Shown here piece by piece: positions 1 through 7,994 of a DNA stretch of 30,747 nt (position 1 is its first letter; each line of letters starts with the position of its first letter). Origin of the DNA: Pueribacillus sp041725775 (GTDB lineage Bacteria > Bacillota > Bacilli > Bacillales > UBA6769); the NCBI RefSeq assembly GCF_041725775.1, contig NZ_JBEUEL010000032.1, forward strand, positions 1-30,747. Direction: 5' to 3'. A program made the position numbers and the translations under genes. Below the pieces are notes generated by a model that searched no databases, was not told the origin of the DNA, and worked only from the letters and a program-made list of their open reading frames with translations.

Positions 1-65
1 AATGGATCAATTTTGAAACCAATCAAGTGGATCAAAATTAAATTGCGAAGTGGATCACTTTTCAC
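1..65. mobile_element. Terminal repeats of an IS21-like element (partial)
   Basis: Three direct copies of TGGATCA lie at 3-9, 28-34 and 51-57, two of them inside the longer unit AAGTGGATCA. They are 23-25 bases apart in AT-rich spacer. Multiple short direct repeats of this kind at the tips are typical of IS21-family (istA/istB) elements. No transposase is inside the window, so the element body, if present, lies to the left. The repeats end about 50 bases from the stop codon of nifS. The family assignment comes from repeat architecture and remembered similarity, not from a search. Confidence 0.5.
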
Positions 66-109
66 TTGCGAAATACATCACCACTGGTCCAATTCTAATC
101 ATATGAAAA

Positions 110-1237
110 TTAAAATTGCTTAATGATGTTTTTTAGAACAGAAATAGCTTTCTCAATATGACGTTCATCCGTGAACCGACCGAATGAAATTCGGATGAAT
201 TGCTTCGCTTCATCGTCTGTTTTGCCGAGTGCAAGCATCGTACGCGAAGGTTCCTGCTGACCGACTTGGCAAGCACTGCCTGTTGAAATTGCAATCCCGT
301 GGCGGTTGAATTCTAGCATCATATATTGACCTTGTATTCCTGAAATCGATAAGCCGATAATGCTTGGAAGCTGTTCTATTGAATGTCCTTCGACATTAAT
401 TTCATAGTCTATTTTTTTAATTCCAAATAAAAAGCGATTCCTTAACATACTTTCACGTTCGAAATTTTCTGCTATGTTTTTCATAGCCAATTGGGCCACC
501 ATTGTAAATGATACGACACCTGGTACATTCACTGTTCCAGGTCGAAAACCTCTTTCATGCGTTGTGTTCGGCAATTGCATAGCCCACCGAATAATCGGAT
601 TAATATAACACATCCCGACCCCTTTTGGCCCATATAATTTATGGCTGGAAACTGACAAACTATCGAGCTTATACTTTTTAACATCAATCGCTAATTTTCC
701 GAAAGATTGAACACAATCACTATGAAATAATACTCCTTCTTCTTCAAGAAGCTCACCGATCTCATGTAGTCGTTGAATCGTGCCAATTTCTGAATTGACA
801 TGATGAATGGAAGCAAGTATCGTATCATCGCGTATAGTAGCCTTCAGCTCACCCATATCAATTTGTCCTTCTTCATCAACACCTAAATAAGTAACCTCAA
901 ATCCTTCTGTTTCTAACAATTTGAAAAGTTGATAAAGAGATGAATGCTCAACTTTTGTCGTAATGATGTGGTTACCTTTGTATTTATGGGCTGTCACTAA
1001 CGAGCGAATTGCAAGAATATTTGATTCCGTTCCTCCACTCGTAAAATATACCCCTTCAGCTTCTCCATTTATCATATGTGCTAATTGAGTACGACACACT
1101 TCTAACATATTTTCAGCCTCTGATCCGATATCGTGTAAACTGCTCGGGTTGCCATAAAATTTTTTTGCTGCTTCCGTATAAGCGTCAAGCGCTTCCTCGC
1201 TCATCGGTGTTGTTGCCGCGTAATCTAAATAAATCAT
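110..1237 (-). CDS. nifS: Cysteine desulfurase NifS, NAD-biosynthesis associated
   Basis: PLP-dependent class V aminotransferase-fold enzyme that takes sulfur from cysteine. In Bacillus the copy next to the nad genes is thought to supply the Fe-S cluster of quinolinate synthase NadA. The protein starts MIYLDYAATTPM, carries the PLP-binding lysine in SSHKLYGPKG and the catalytic cysteine in STGSACQVG near the C-terminus. The full length of about 375 residues is normal. I chose ATG at 1237 rather than the in-frame ATG at 1258, because AGAAAGGAT lies at the right distance only for the inner start and because family members begin at MIYLDYAA. It is divergent from nadC-nadA, as in B. subtilis, but the regulator gene nadR/yrxA that usually follows nifS is not seen before the IS-like repeats. 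Confidence 0.93.
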   Translation of the reverse strand: MIYLDYAATTPMSEEALDAYTEAAKKFYGNPSSLHDIGSEAENMLEVCRTQLAHMINGEAEGVYFTSGGTESNILAIRSLVTAHKYKGNHIITTKVEHSSLYQLFKLLETEGFEVTYLGVDEEGQIDMGELKATIRDDTILASIHHVNSEIGTIQRLHEIGELLEEEGVLFHSDCVQSFGKLAIDVKKYKLDSLSVSSHKLYGPKGVGMCYINPIIRWAMQLPNTTHERGFRPGTVNVPGVVSFTMVAQLAMKNIAENFERESMLRNRFLFGIKKIDYEINVEGHSIEQLPSIIGLSISGIQGQYMMLEFNRHGIAISTGSACQVGQQEPSRTMLALGKTDDEAKQFIRISFGRFTDERHIEKAISVLKNIIKQF

Positions 1238-1262
1238 GACATCATGATCCTTTCTCAATCAT

Positions 1263-1292
1263 AATATATAGTAAAGATAAGTGTCTTGTCAT
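1263..1292 (-). promoter_or_regulatory. Candidate sigma-A promoter of nifS
   Basis: On the minus strand, ATGACA (1287-1292) and TATATT (1263-1268) are separated by 18 bases, each one mismatch from consensus. The -10 ends 26 bases before the nifS start. The -35 overlaps the left half of the dyad described next. Confidence 0.5.
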
Positions 1293-1324
1293 CAGTAATA
1301 TTATATGTCAATATAGATGTCAAG
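1285..1324. promoter_or_regulatory. Inverted repeat, candidate NadR (NiaR/YrxA) operator
   Basis: The divergent nifS/nadC intergenic region holds CTTGTCATC (1285-1293) and its near-exact inverse GATGTCAAG (1316-1324), with a third TGTCAA at 1306-1311. In B. subtilis the nicotinate-responsive repressor YrxA/NadR controls both directions from this intergenic region. The dyad position, on top of the nifS -35 and just before the nadC ribosome binding site, fits a shared operator. The half-sites are read directly; the regulator is inferred from gene context. Confidence 0.5.
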
Positions 1325-1353
1325 GGATAAAAATTTTCGAGGAGTTTTTCTAA

Positions 1354-2181
1354 ATGAATCCATTGTTGTTAAAAAAGCAGGTCGAGCGGTTTTTACTTGA
1401 AGATATTGGAGCGGGTGATATTACGAGTGATACTATTTTTCCACTAAGCAAAAAAGGAGAAGCTCAGTTTTACATGAAAGAAGCCGGTGTGTTAGCTGGT
1501 AGTAGCATCATTCAAATTGCCTATTCTCTATTAAACGCTGAAATCAACGTGTCCCTTTCAAAAAAGGATGGAGAGTTTGTAAAAGCAGGGGAAGTAATCG
1601 CCACTATTAGCGGTCCGATAAGACATTTACTAATGGGAGAAAGAGTCATATTAAATCTATTGCAACGAATGAGTGGGATTGCAACACTCACTTTAAAAGC
1701 AGTAAACGTTCTAGACAATCCTTATACGCGTATTTGCGATACAAGAAAAACGACACCTGGCTTGCGAATGCTTGAAAAATATGCTGTAACGTGTGGAGGC
1801 GGATATAACCATCGCCTCGGCTTAAGCGATGGTGTTTTAATTAAAGATAATCATATCGATTTTTCTGGCTCAATTACGACTGCCGTAAATCGCATCAGAC
1901 AAAAGCTAGGACATATGGTAAAAATCGAAGTTGAAACTGAAACGGAAGAACAAGTTCGTGAAGCTGTTGAAGCAGGGGTCGATATAATTATGTTCGACAA
2001 TCGTTCACCAGAAGAAATCAATGACCTTATAAAGCTCGTACCAGAAAATATCGTAACGGAAGCATCCGGAAATATTACGTTAGATTCTCTGCCAGCATAT
2101 AAGCATACAGATGTCGATTACATCTCTTTAGGTTTTATTACCCATTCCGCAAAAGCGATTGACATTAGTTTAAATATGTAA
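1354..2181 (+). CDS. nadC: Nicotinate-nucleotide pyrophosphorylase (carboxylating)
   Basis: Quinolinate phosphoribosyltransferase: converts quinolinate and PRPP to nicotinate mononucleotide, CO2 and PPi in de novo NAD synthesis. The protein has the family signature RKTTPGLR followed by AVTCGGGYNHR and LIKDNH in the middle, and the C-terminal barrel motifs VEVETET, IMFDN and EASGNI. At 275 residues it is full length. GAGGAG precedes the ATG by about 10 bases. It sits 14 bases ahead of nadA and is evidently cotranscribed. In B. subtilis nadB lies upstream of nadC in this operon; here only 116 bases separate nifS and nadC, so nadB is not present. Confidence 0.95.
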   Translation: MNPLLLKKQVERFLLEDIGAGDITSDTIFPLSKKGEAQFYMKEAGVLAGSSIIQIAYSLLNAEINVSLSKKDGEFVKAGEVIATISGPIRHLLMGERVILNLLQRMSGIATLTLKAVNVLDNPYTRICDTRKTTPGLRMLEKYAVTCGGGYNHRLGLSDGVLIKDNHIDFSGSITTAVNRIRQKLGHMVKIEVETETEEQVREAVEAGVDIIMFDNRSPEEINDLIKLVPENIVTEASGNITLDSLPAYKHTDVDYISLGFITHSAKAIDISLNM

Positions 2182-2195
2182 AAGGAGACTAAATC

Positions 2196-3311
2196 ATGGT
2201 AAATATTTTAGAACAATTAAAAACTCAAACAACTACTATTACAATTCCAGAACACTATAAAAATTTATCAGTTGAAGAAATGGAAAAGCGTGTCCTCGCA
2301 GTAAAAGAAAAATTGGGTAAGCGATTATTCATTCCAGCCCACCATTATCAAAAAGACGAAGTCGTAAAATTTGCAGATGCGACAGGAGACTCCTTACAGC
2401 TTGCCCAACTTTGTGAACAAAATAAAGAGGCTGAAGTCATCGTGTTTTGTGGGGTTCACTTTATGGCGGAAACGGCTGATATGTTAACTAAAGATGCGCA
2501 AAAAGTGTTGCTTCCAGACATGCGTGCTGGATGTTCTTTAGCAGACATGGCTAATATCCAACAAACTGAACGATGTTGGGAAGTATTAATGGATACGTTC
2601 GGAGACACGATGATTCCCCTCACGTACGTCAATTCAACAGCAGCAATCAAAGCTTTCGTTGGCAGACGTGGCGGCGCTACGGTTACGTCATCGAATGCGA
2701 AAAATATGATCGAATGGGCACTAACACAGAAAGAGCGTATTTTATTTCTACCTGACCAACATTTAGGTCGGAATGTTTCGTTTGAACTCGGAATTCCGCT
2801 CGAAAAAATGGCCGTCTGGAATCCGATAACACACGCATTTGAATTTGATGGGGATATTCAAGACGCACAAATCATTTTATGGAAAGGACACTGTTCCGTA
2901 CATGAAAATTTTACCGTTGAACATGTAAAACAAATTCGGGAAGACATGCCAACTGCCCATGTTCTTGTTCACCCGGAATGTCCGTTTGAAACCGTTGCAG
3001 CATCAGATTACGCAGGTTCAACGAGCTACATTATCAAAACAATCGAAGAAGCTCCGGCTGGAAGTAAATGGGCCATAGGTACAGAAATGAATCTCGTACA
3101 ACGCTTGATTCATGAGCATCCTGATAAAGAGATCGTGTCATTAAATCCACACCTTTGTCCATGTATGACGATGAACCGCATTGATTTACCACACTTGTTA
3201 TGGTCATTGGAATCAATTGAAACTGAAAAATATATTCATGAAATTAAAGTAGATGAAAAAACGACGAACGATGCGATTCTCGCGCTAAATCGAATGCTTG
3301 AAAGAGCGTAA
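2196..3311 (+). CDS. nadA: Quinolinate synthase A
   Basis: Condenses iminoaspartate with dihydroxyacetone phosphate to quinolinate, using a [4Fe-4S] cluster. The 371-residue length matches the long Bacillus type. Visible motifs are the substrate-binding PAHHYQ near residue 48, CGVHFMAETAD, DMRAGCSLAD, the HPECP cysteine and the C-terminal CPCMTMN cysteines. AAAGGAG lies just before the ATG, and the gene follows nadC directly. Its co-substrate iminoaspartate needs NadB or NadX. NadB is missing at this locus and the only nadX in the window appears frameshifted. No clear terminator follows the stop. Confidence 0.95.
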   Translation: MVNILEQLKTQTTTITIPEHYKNLSVEEMEKRVLAVKEKLGKRLFIPAHHYQKDEVVKFADATGDSLQLAQLCEQNKEAEVIVFCGVHFMAETADMLTKDAQKVLLPDMRAGCSLADMANIQQTERCWEVLMDTFGDTMIPLTYVNSTAAIKAFVGRRGGATVTSSNAKNMIEWALTQKERILFLPDQHLGRNVSFELGIPLEKMAVWNPITHAFEFDGDIQDAQIILWKGHCSVHENFTVEHVKQIREDMPTAHVLVHPECPFETVAASDYAGSTSYIIKTIEEAPAGSKWAIGTEMNLVQRLIHEHPDKEIVSLNPHLCPCMTMNRIDLPHLLWSLESIETEKYIHEIKVDEKTTNDAILALNRMLERA

Positions 3312-3398
3312 ACAAACAAATAGGACTCAATATTTGGAAATAAATTAATCAATACACAACCTAATTAGATATATACCGATTTATCCCGAACATGCTAA

Positions 3399-3584
3399 TC
3401 ACATGGCTTTATTGTTATACTTCCGATGGCATTCATGTCCCAAAACATAGATTTGATTTTCAACGATCAGAATGCCTCGTTTATCTTGTACATGTGTGAC
3501 ATGTTTGTCCTTTGCGATATCAATGCCAATAATTAAAGTTATCGATATGATTTGCGAGATTTTCTTGTTTTGCATATTATTCAT
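3399..3584 (-). pseudogene. IS110-family transposase N-terminal remnant
   Basis: The minus-strand reading frame contains IIGIDIAKDKHVTHVQDKRG, very like the conserved start of IS110-family DEDD transposases (GIDIAKDKHVARAQD with RGI following). Only about 60 residues are open, against roughly 400 in an intact protein, and the frame drifts into unrelated sequence after about residue 45. This is a dead fragment. It occupies part of the otherwise gene-free stretch 3312-3690 downstream of nadA. Confidence 0.7.
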
Positions 3585-3690
3585 TTACAGTCCTCTATAC
3601 AGTCCTCTATTATGTATAAATTTCGGGGTGATTACAATGACACCGTGTACTATACCAATGGAGATTTTTTCTTCATTACAGGAATGCACT

Positions 3691-3731
3691 AAAAAAAGCC
3701 ATGATTTACTCGTTAGTAAGTCATGGCCTTT
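3691..3731 (-). terminator. Terminator of the lipoprotein pair
   Basis: The inverted repeat GCCATGATTTACT / AGTAAGTCATGGC has a 4-base loop. On the minus strand the hairpin is followed by seven T, directly after the stop of the lipoprotein gene ending at 3743. Confidence 0.85.
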
Positions 3732-3742
3732 TGAGTGAGTAC

Positions 3743-4288
3743 TTAAAAGTTAAAATCAAATCTTAGTGTATGGATGCCAAAATCCCCGCCACCATCTTCT
3801 TCTACAACTTTAATGTTGACTTCTAAATAGTCTTCAATAAGCGGTAATGGCTCATCCCATGAATCTTCGATCTTAATGACAGAATCTACTTTTGTCTTAG
3901 CGTTCACAGTATCCCTAATAACAGCATGAATTTCTTCACCATCTGCTTCACTTTCCTCATACCAAAATGCAATGTCGGTATCCAGTTTATTTTCTATTTC
4001 TACATTTATATAATACGATTCCCTTTCTCTAAGATCCCAAAAACTTTCTCGTCTAATCTTTTTCAAAACAACTGCAATCTCATCTGAATCATAAATGACT
4101 TCATCAAATTCTTTTTCGAAGTCATGTTCGCCAATATCTTCTTCATTATCCTGCTCAGTCTCATCTTGGCTATTCTCTTCGGTACTTATATCCGTCGTGT
4201 CAGCGCCAGCCCCTTCTTTATCATCTCCACATGCAGTTATAAAAATAGCCATTAAAAAAGCTATACAGCTCAGTAAAAATTTTTTCAT
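3743..4288 (-). CDS. Putative lipoprotein, paralogue of its upstream neighbour
   Basis: 181 residues. It has a lipoprotein signal peptide (MKKFLLSCIAFLMAIFITAC, modified cysteine at residue 20), then a highly acidic linker of about 35 residues, then a folded C-terminal domain of about 120 residues. The domain shares the pattern 'SDE-VxLVLKxIR ... YY-VEIENKLD-D' with the next gene upstream, so the two are tandem duplicates. The domain resembles the immunoglobulin-like DUF4352/DUF5067 group of Bacillus surface lipoproteins, but I do not recognise a specific family. GAGGAG lies 8 bases before the ATG. Function unknown; probably anchored to the outer face of the membrane. Confidence 0.85.
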   Translation of the reverse strand: MKKFLLSCIAFLMAIFITACGDDKEGAGADTTDISTEENSQDETEQDNEEDIGEHDFEKEFDEVIYDSDEIAVVLKKIRRESFWDLRERESYYINVEIENKLDTDIAFWYEESEADGEEIHAVIRDTVNAKTKVDSVIKIEDSWDEPLPLIEDYLEVNIKVVEEDGGGDFGIHTLRFDFNF

Positions 4289-4351
4289 GTTTACATCTCC
4301 TCATATCTATATCGTTCATTTATTGAGTAATCAACTACTTCATGACTAGTA

Positions 4352-4909
4352 TTAAATATGAATCTCTGCGTCATATTCATTTATTTCGGTTGCTTTTTCC
4401 TCTTCTAATACGACTATTACCATTTTAATCACTTCAGTTATATCAGGTAAATCGGTCTGATAGCTTAAAATTTTCATCTCAACATTTCTCGTGCTATTAG
4501 CTTCAATCGTTTCAACGAACTGCACCATATCATCGATCATTTTACCATCAGCAGACTCTTTGATAGACTTTACAATGACATCAATATCTAACTTATTTTC
4601 AACTTCAAAATCTAAGTAATACCCTCTATTCATCATATTTCCATCTTGTTTTCTAATTTCTTTTAAGACTAATCGAACTTCATCTGAATTAAGAATTTCT
4701 TCATTATATTCTCTTACATATTCATCGATCTCAGATGTCTCATCATTTTCAATATTACTTTCATCCTCTTTTGAGTCTTTGTCCACATCTTCATTGTCTT
4801 CCGTATGTATAACTTCATTTGGTGTTTCTTCAACCTCTTCCCCACCACATGCTACTAATAGAGCACTACTTATAACTATTATAAAAAAAGTTAGCAAAAA
4901 TTTCTTCAT
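4352..4909 (-). CDS. Putative lipoprotein, tandem paralogue
   Basis: 185 residues from the second of two adjacent ATG codons. The second ATG sits 7 bases from GGAGG and the first only 4, so 4909 is preferred over 4912. The signal peptide ends in LLVAC with an immediate GG. A long acidic linker rich in Glu, Asp and Asn follows, then the same C-terminal domain as its downstream neighbour (SDEVRLVLKEIRKQ, YLDFEVENKLDIDV). The start overlaps the stop of a short ORF, so it may be translationally coupled. The gap of about 60 bases to the next lipoprotein has no terminator, which suggests one transcript ending at 3691. Confidence 0.85.
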   Translation of the reverse strand: MKKFLLTFFIIVISSALLVACGGEEVEETPNEVIHTEDNEDVDKDSKEDESNIENDETSEIDEYVREYNEEILNSDEVRLVLKEIRKQDGNMMNRGYYLDFEVENKLDIDVIVKSIKESADGKMIDDMVQFVETIEANSTRNVEMKILSYQTDLPDITEVIKMVIVVLEEEKATEINEYDAEIHI

Positions 4910-5085
4910 CATGATGCCTCCTCACATGTAAGTATTCGAAAAGCCAAGTTAACATAAAAATGGTAGAGTTTCAATATTATTACTGTTTTTTGCTGCTTTA
5001 TAACTATTGAACGATAAGATATATCTATGCCTCTAGGTCTAATTAGCATTAAAACCTTTTCATATTTGAATCCTTTAATTTCCAT
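4909..5085 (-). CDS. Short ORF overlapping the lipoprotein start
   Basis: 58 codons starting at an ATG preceded by CAGGAGGG at 8 bases, an excellent ribosome binding site. The stop codon overlaps the start of the lipoprotein gene (TGATG), the usual sign of translational coupling. The peptide is basic in its first half and then has a hydrophobic stretch (IILKLYHFYVNLAFRIL). I recognise no family. It could be a real small membrane-associated protein or a leader that delivers ribosomes to the lipoprotein cistron. The strong start site favours translation; the lack of recognisable similarity lowers confidence. Confidence 0.45.
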   Translation of the reverse strand: MEIKGFKYEKVLMLIRPRGIDISYRSIVIKQQKTVIILKLYHFYVNLAFRILTCEEAS

Positions 5086-5141
5086 GAAAAATCCCTCCTG
5101 CAAGAAAAAAACACAAAAGGGATATTATCATTTAAGACTGC

Positions 5142-5176
5142 TTTTTTAATGCCTAGCGCTAGTCTTACGGACTAGC
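5142..5176 (-). pseudogene. Decayed copy of a 5S rRNA 3' end
   Basis: Read on the minus strand, this stretch runs CCGTAAGACTAG, GCGC, then TAGGCATTAA and AAAAGCAG. It matches, with a 5-base gap and few substitutions, the 3' end of the intact 5S gene at 5427-5539 and the first arm of that gene's terminator. A perfect 7-bp hairpin GCTAGTC-TTACG-GACTAGC has formed at 5158-5176. The rest of 5177-5390 is non-coding and unexplained. It is not a 23S or tRNA gene as far as I can see and may be a dispersed intergenic repeat. Confidence 0.5.
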
Positions 5177-5390
5177 ACCCGATGTGCTGACACCATAGAC
5201 GTGGTGATTTTTAATCAGTACAAGAAAACTAAACATTTGTATTCGAACTACAGCTTGCGATGAACTGCGAATTTCTGCGTCAACTGCACTCTTTCAGATA
5301 CTCGTGTATTTCATACGCTCTATTCTTCACTCCCTAGTTTCCTTGAACTTCTTGTTCCTCTCAACCCTCGCAACATGCCTCACACAAAAG

Positions 5391-5421
5391 AAAAAGCAAC
5401 GAAAAAAATTTCGCTGCTTTT
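5391..5421 (-). terminator. Terminator of the 5S rRNA gene
   Basis: Minus-strand hairpin AAAGCAGCGA / TCGTTGCTTT with an 8-base loop and a T-rich tail, immediately after the 5S 3' end. Confidence 0.8.
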
Positions 5422-5426
5422 ATTAA

Positions 5427-5539
<113 letters not shown>

Positions 5540-5593
5540 ATTGTATGCAATTGTTCTCCAACATAACTTGTTGAATCTTGATTACAGTACATA

Positions 5594-5622
5594 TCATACT
5601 AAAGGATGTTAAAAAATTCAAC
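5594..5622 (-). promoter_or_regulatory. Sigma-A promoter of the solitary 5S gene
   Basis: TTGAAT (5617-5622) and TATGAT (5594-5599) with a 17-base spacer on the minus strand. It lies between the short ORF at 5629-5751 and the 5S gene, with no other gene to serve. Confidence 0.75.
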
Positions 5623-5628
5623 CTTTTT

Positions 5629-5751
5629 TTATAAGTAAAAATCAATCGCTGCCCAAACGTAGTATCCTGTTACATATGTGACGAGAATGAGCAATGCGAT
5701 AATCACAATCTTTGCAAATAGTCCCTGTTTCTTTTGATTTTTCTGTTCCAC
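5629..5751 (-). CDS. Small single-span membrane protein
   Basis: 40 codons from a GTG start. The N-terminus is polar and lysine-rich (MEQKNQKKQG), followed by one hydrophobic segment (IVIIALLILVTYVTGYYVW) and a short tail. CAGGGA lies about 6 bases before the GTG, a moderate ribosome binding site. The composition is that of a real small transmembrane peptide with positive-inside topology. The stop falls 7 bases before the -35 of the 5S promoter. Function unknown. Confidence 0.5.
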   Translation of the reverse strand: MEQKNQKKQGLFAKIVIIALLILVTYVTGYYVWAAIDFYL

Positions 5752-5884
5752 TTTTTTCCCTGCCTTTTCCCTTTAAAGGTTTACTTCAAGCATACCATAG
5801 TTATTATTTCATCTTAAACCAAACTTCTTACAATTTATACAAAGAATTTTGTTGATATGAAGAACCGATACAATCGATCATAAA

Positions 5885-5905
5885 GAGGGCATGTATAATG
5901 CCCTC
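5885..5905 (-). terminator. Terminator after pbuG
   Basis: Perfect 8-bp hairpin GAGGGCAT-GTATA-ATGCCCTC just past the pbuG stop. The T-tail on the minus strand is short (TTTAT). Confidence 0.7.
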
Positions 5906-5914
5906 AAAAATAGA

Positions 5915-7240
5915 TTAGTTTGCCAAGAATATGAAATAAAGCAGAAATATGACAAAAAATCCGTACATGACAGGATGAATTTCTTTGGTACGACCTTTTG
6001 CAATCATCGTAATCGGATAAAAGAGAAAACCAACAGCAATTCCTGTTGCAATACTATAGCCTAGCGGCATCATTAATACAGTAAAGAAAGCAGGAACTGC
6101 AATTTCAAATCGATCCCACTCAATATTTTTCAACGAGGATACCATCATAATACCAACAATTATTAGTGCTGGAGCTGTAACGGATGGCGTAACGATCGCA
6201 AGTAACGGCGAGAAAAACAGTGCTAGTAAAAATAAAATTGCCGTAACGACAGATGCAAACCCAGACCGTGCACCTGCAGCCACCCCTGAAGCGGATTCGA
6301 CGAATGATGTCGTCGTTGACGTCCCAAGAGCCGCACCGACAACCGTTGCTGATGAATCCGCGAATAACGCTTTTCCAGCACGCGGAAGCTTATTATCCTT
6401 TAAAAGCCCTGCTTGGTTCGCAACCGCGACAAGCGTTCCTGCTGTATCAAAAAAGTCTACGAATAGAAACGTTAAAATAACAACGAGCATCTCAATTGTA
6501 AAGATGTCACCAAGATGAGAAAAAGCTACACCAAACGTTGGCGCTAATGACGGAACAGATCCGACAATTGCATCAGGTTTATCAATAACTCCAAAAATAA
6601 TCCCAACGAGAGCAGTTACGATCATCCCGAGGAAAACACCACTTTTAATTCCTAGGACGAGGAAAATCACAGTTATTGCTACACCAAAAATAGCGAGTAA
6701 CGTTGCGCCGCTCGTTAAATCACCGAGACCGACGAGCACTGCTTCATCACTAATAATGATACCCGCATTTTGAAAGCCAACAAATGCGATAAATAAACCA
6801 ATCCCTGCACCGATCGCATATTTTAATTGCGCCGGAATTGCATTGATTACTTTTTCACGAACACCACTTAATGTTAAAAAGATAAAAATGATTCCTGAGA
6901 CGAGAACACCTGCTAATGCTGTTTCCCAAGGGATCCCCATCGTAAGTACAACAGTAAATGCGAAAAACGCATTCAATCCCATGCCAGGCGCCAATGCAAT
7001 TGGATATCTTGCGATAATTCCCATAAACAATGTACCGACTGCCGCAGCAATTGCTGTTGCTGTAAAGACTGCGCCTTTATCCATACCTGTTCCTTCTGGT
7101 AAATCAGGTATCGTTTCTAAAGATAAAATTGACGGGTTCACGAAAAGAATGTAAGCCATCGCTAAAAACGTCGTAACCCCACCGACGATTTCGCGGCGGT
7201 AGTTCGTACCTAGCTCATCAAACATAAAAAAGCGTTTCAT
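5915..7240 (-). CDS. pbuG: Guanine/hypoxanthine permease, NCS2 (AzgA-like) family
   Basis: Proton-driven purine base importer of about 441 residues with 12 or more membrane segments. Family signatures include the N-terminal EIVGGVTTFLAMAYILFVNP, the APGMGLNAFFAF substrate region and VDFFDTAGTLVAVANQAG. I chose the second ATG of an ATGATG pair at 7240, which is 6 bases from AAGGAGG; longer upstream starts extend into untranslated leader. A guanine riboswitch and terminator precede it, so expression falls when guanine is abundant. In B. subtilis pbuG follows guaA; here 6.7 kb of mobile DNA separates them. Confidence 0.93.
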   Translation of the reverse strand: MKRFFMFDELGTNYRREIVGGVTTFLAMAYILFVNPSILSLETIPDLPEGTGMDKGAVFTATAIAAAVGTLFMGIIARYPIALAPGMGLNAFFAFTVVLTMGIPWETALAGVLVSGIIFIFLTLSGVREKVINAIPAQLKYAIGAGIGLFIAFVGFQNAGIIISDEAVLVGLGDLTSGATLLAIFGVAITVIFLVLGIKSGVFLGMIVTALVGIIFGVIDKPDAIVGSVPSLAPTFGVAFSHLGDIFTIEMLVVILTFLFVDFFDTAGTLVAVANQAGLLKDNKLPRAGKALFADSSATVVGAALGTSTTTSFVESASGVAAGARSGFASVVTAILFLLALFFSPLLAIVTPSVTAPALIIVGIMMVSSLKNIEWDRFEIAVPAFFTVLMMPLGYSIATGIAVGFLFYPITMIAKGRTKEIHPVMYGFFVIFLLYFIFLAN

Positions 7241-7314
7241 CATGTTCCTCCTTAATATTGTGTTCAAATAAAGTAGAATTATTATCCGCACCCTATTGAA
7301 CATTCAATTAAATT

Positions 7315-7349
7315 AAAAAAGCACCCCTTACAAGCTATTTAGGAGTGCA
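7315..7349 (-). terminator. Riboswitch-controlled terminator of pbuG
   Basis: Minus-strand hairpin GCACTCCT / AGGGGTGC followed by six T, between the guanine aptamer and the pbuG start. This is the expected expression platform. Confidence 0.85.
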
Positions 7350-7399
7350 GAATACAATGAATAAGGAAAGAAGATAGAAATTTCTTCTTTGCATTTCAA

Positions 7400-7470
7400 T
7401 CATCGTAGTCAAGCAATTTACGGTAGCTTGGTAGAAACTTTCAGGCCATATTCCTGAGATTATACGACGA
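7400..7470 (-). promoter_or_regulatory. Guanine riboswitch
   Basis: The minus strand reads TCGTCGTATAATC, then ATATGGCCTGA, GTTTCTACCAAGC, ACCGTAAATTGCTTGACTA and CGATGA. This is the purine aptamer with P1 (TCGTCGTA/TACGATGA), P2 and P3. The base that sets specificity is C in TTGACTACG, which indicates guanine or hypoxanthine rather than adenine. Binding would favour the terminator at 7315-7349. Confidence 0.95.
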
Positions 7471-7495
7471 ACTTACTATCTTTTTGTCGAATTTA

Positions 7496-7524
7496 ATTTT
7501 AACAAGCCCCAATTTGAGTGTCAA
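7496..7524 (-). promoter_or_regulatory. Sigma-A promoter of the pbuG riboswitch transcript
   Basis: TTGACA (7519-7524) and TAAAAT (7496-7501) with a 17-base spacer on the minus strand, 25 bases before the aptamer. Confidence 0.85.
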
Positions 7525-7895
7525 TAAAAACACGAACATTGTTATTTAATTTTAAGTTAATTTTCGGTCTTTTTTGGGGTGTTTTCCATTTTTCACTTTT
7601 AAACCTTTTTTATCAAGGATGGTTGTTATCTTACCTTTAATTGCATTGCAAATCTGACAGTCTATTCATTGAAAAAATTTGCTCTTCCATTAGCCATCAC
7701 ATTTACTTTCGGGTACCTAATCTATCATCCCTAGTTTCAAAAAACAGGAAATTTCACCCTTAGTCTCAACCACTATATGCAATGACTCCTGAAAATTTAA
7801 ACGTCATTAGTTTCTTAGTAATCCTAAGCCTAAGAGATAAACTTAGTTAACATAAAAGTGTTCAAAATCTAAATAAATAGAAGGGAGAAATTTTA
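7525..7895. other. Gene-free stretch at the left edge of the accessory island
   Basis: AT-rich, with no coding frame, RNA gene or clear terminator that I can support. The boundary between the pbuG control region and imported DNA must lie here. I looked for a copy of the guaA 3'-end sequence (GAGTGGGAGTAG) as an attachment site and did not find one. Confidence 0.4.
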
Positions 7896-7994
7896 ATGAA
7901 ACAGTTGACTCTATTGTTTATTATCGTTACTCTGTTTTTATTCGGACCTTTATTAGAGAAATATTTAACTCCAATTCTTATAAATTTCCATTAG
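7896..7994 (+). CDS. Small hydrophobic peptide
   Basis: 32 codons, ATG preceded by AAGGGAG at about 8 bases. The peptide is almost entirely one membrane span (LTLLFIIVTLFLFGPLL) with a short tail. It stands 93 bases upstream of the permease gene on the same strand and could be cotranscribed with it. No family recognised. Confidence 0.4.
   Translation: MKQLTLLFIIVTLFLFGPLLEKYLTPILINFH

Noticed and set aside
3472..3738. Plus-strand 88-codon frame through the IS110 remnant and terminator
   Set aside because: It runs antisense through the IS110 fragment and ends in the terminator hairpin.
7525..7895. Attachment site of the conjugative element (copy of the guaA 3' end)
   Set aside because: I searched by eye for GAGTGGGAGTAG and its complement near pbuG and found no second copy.
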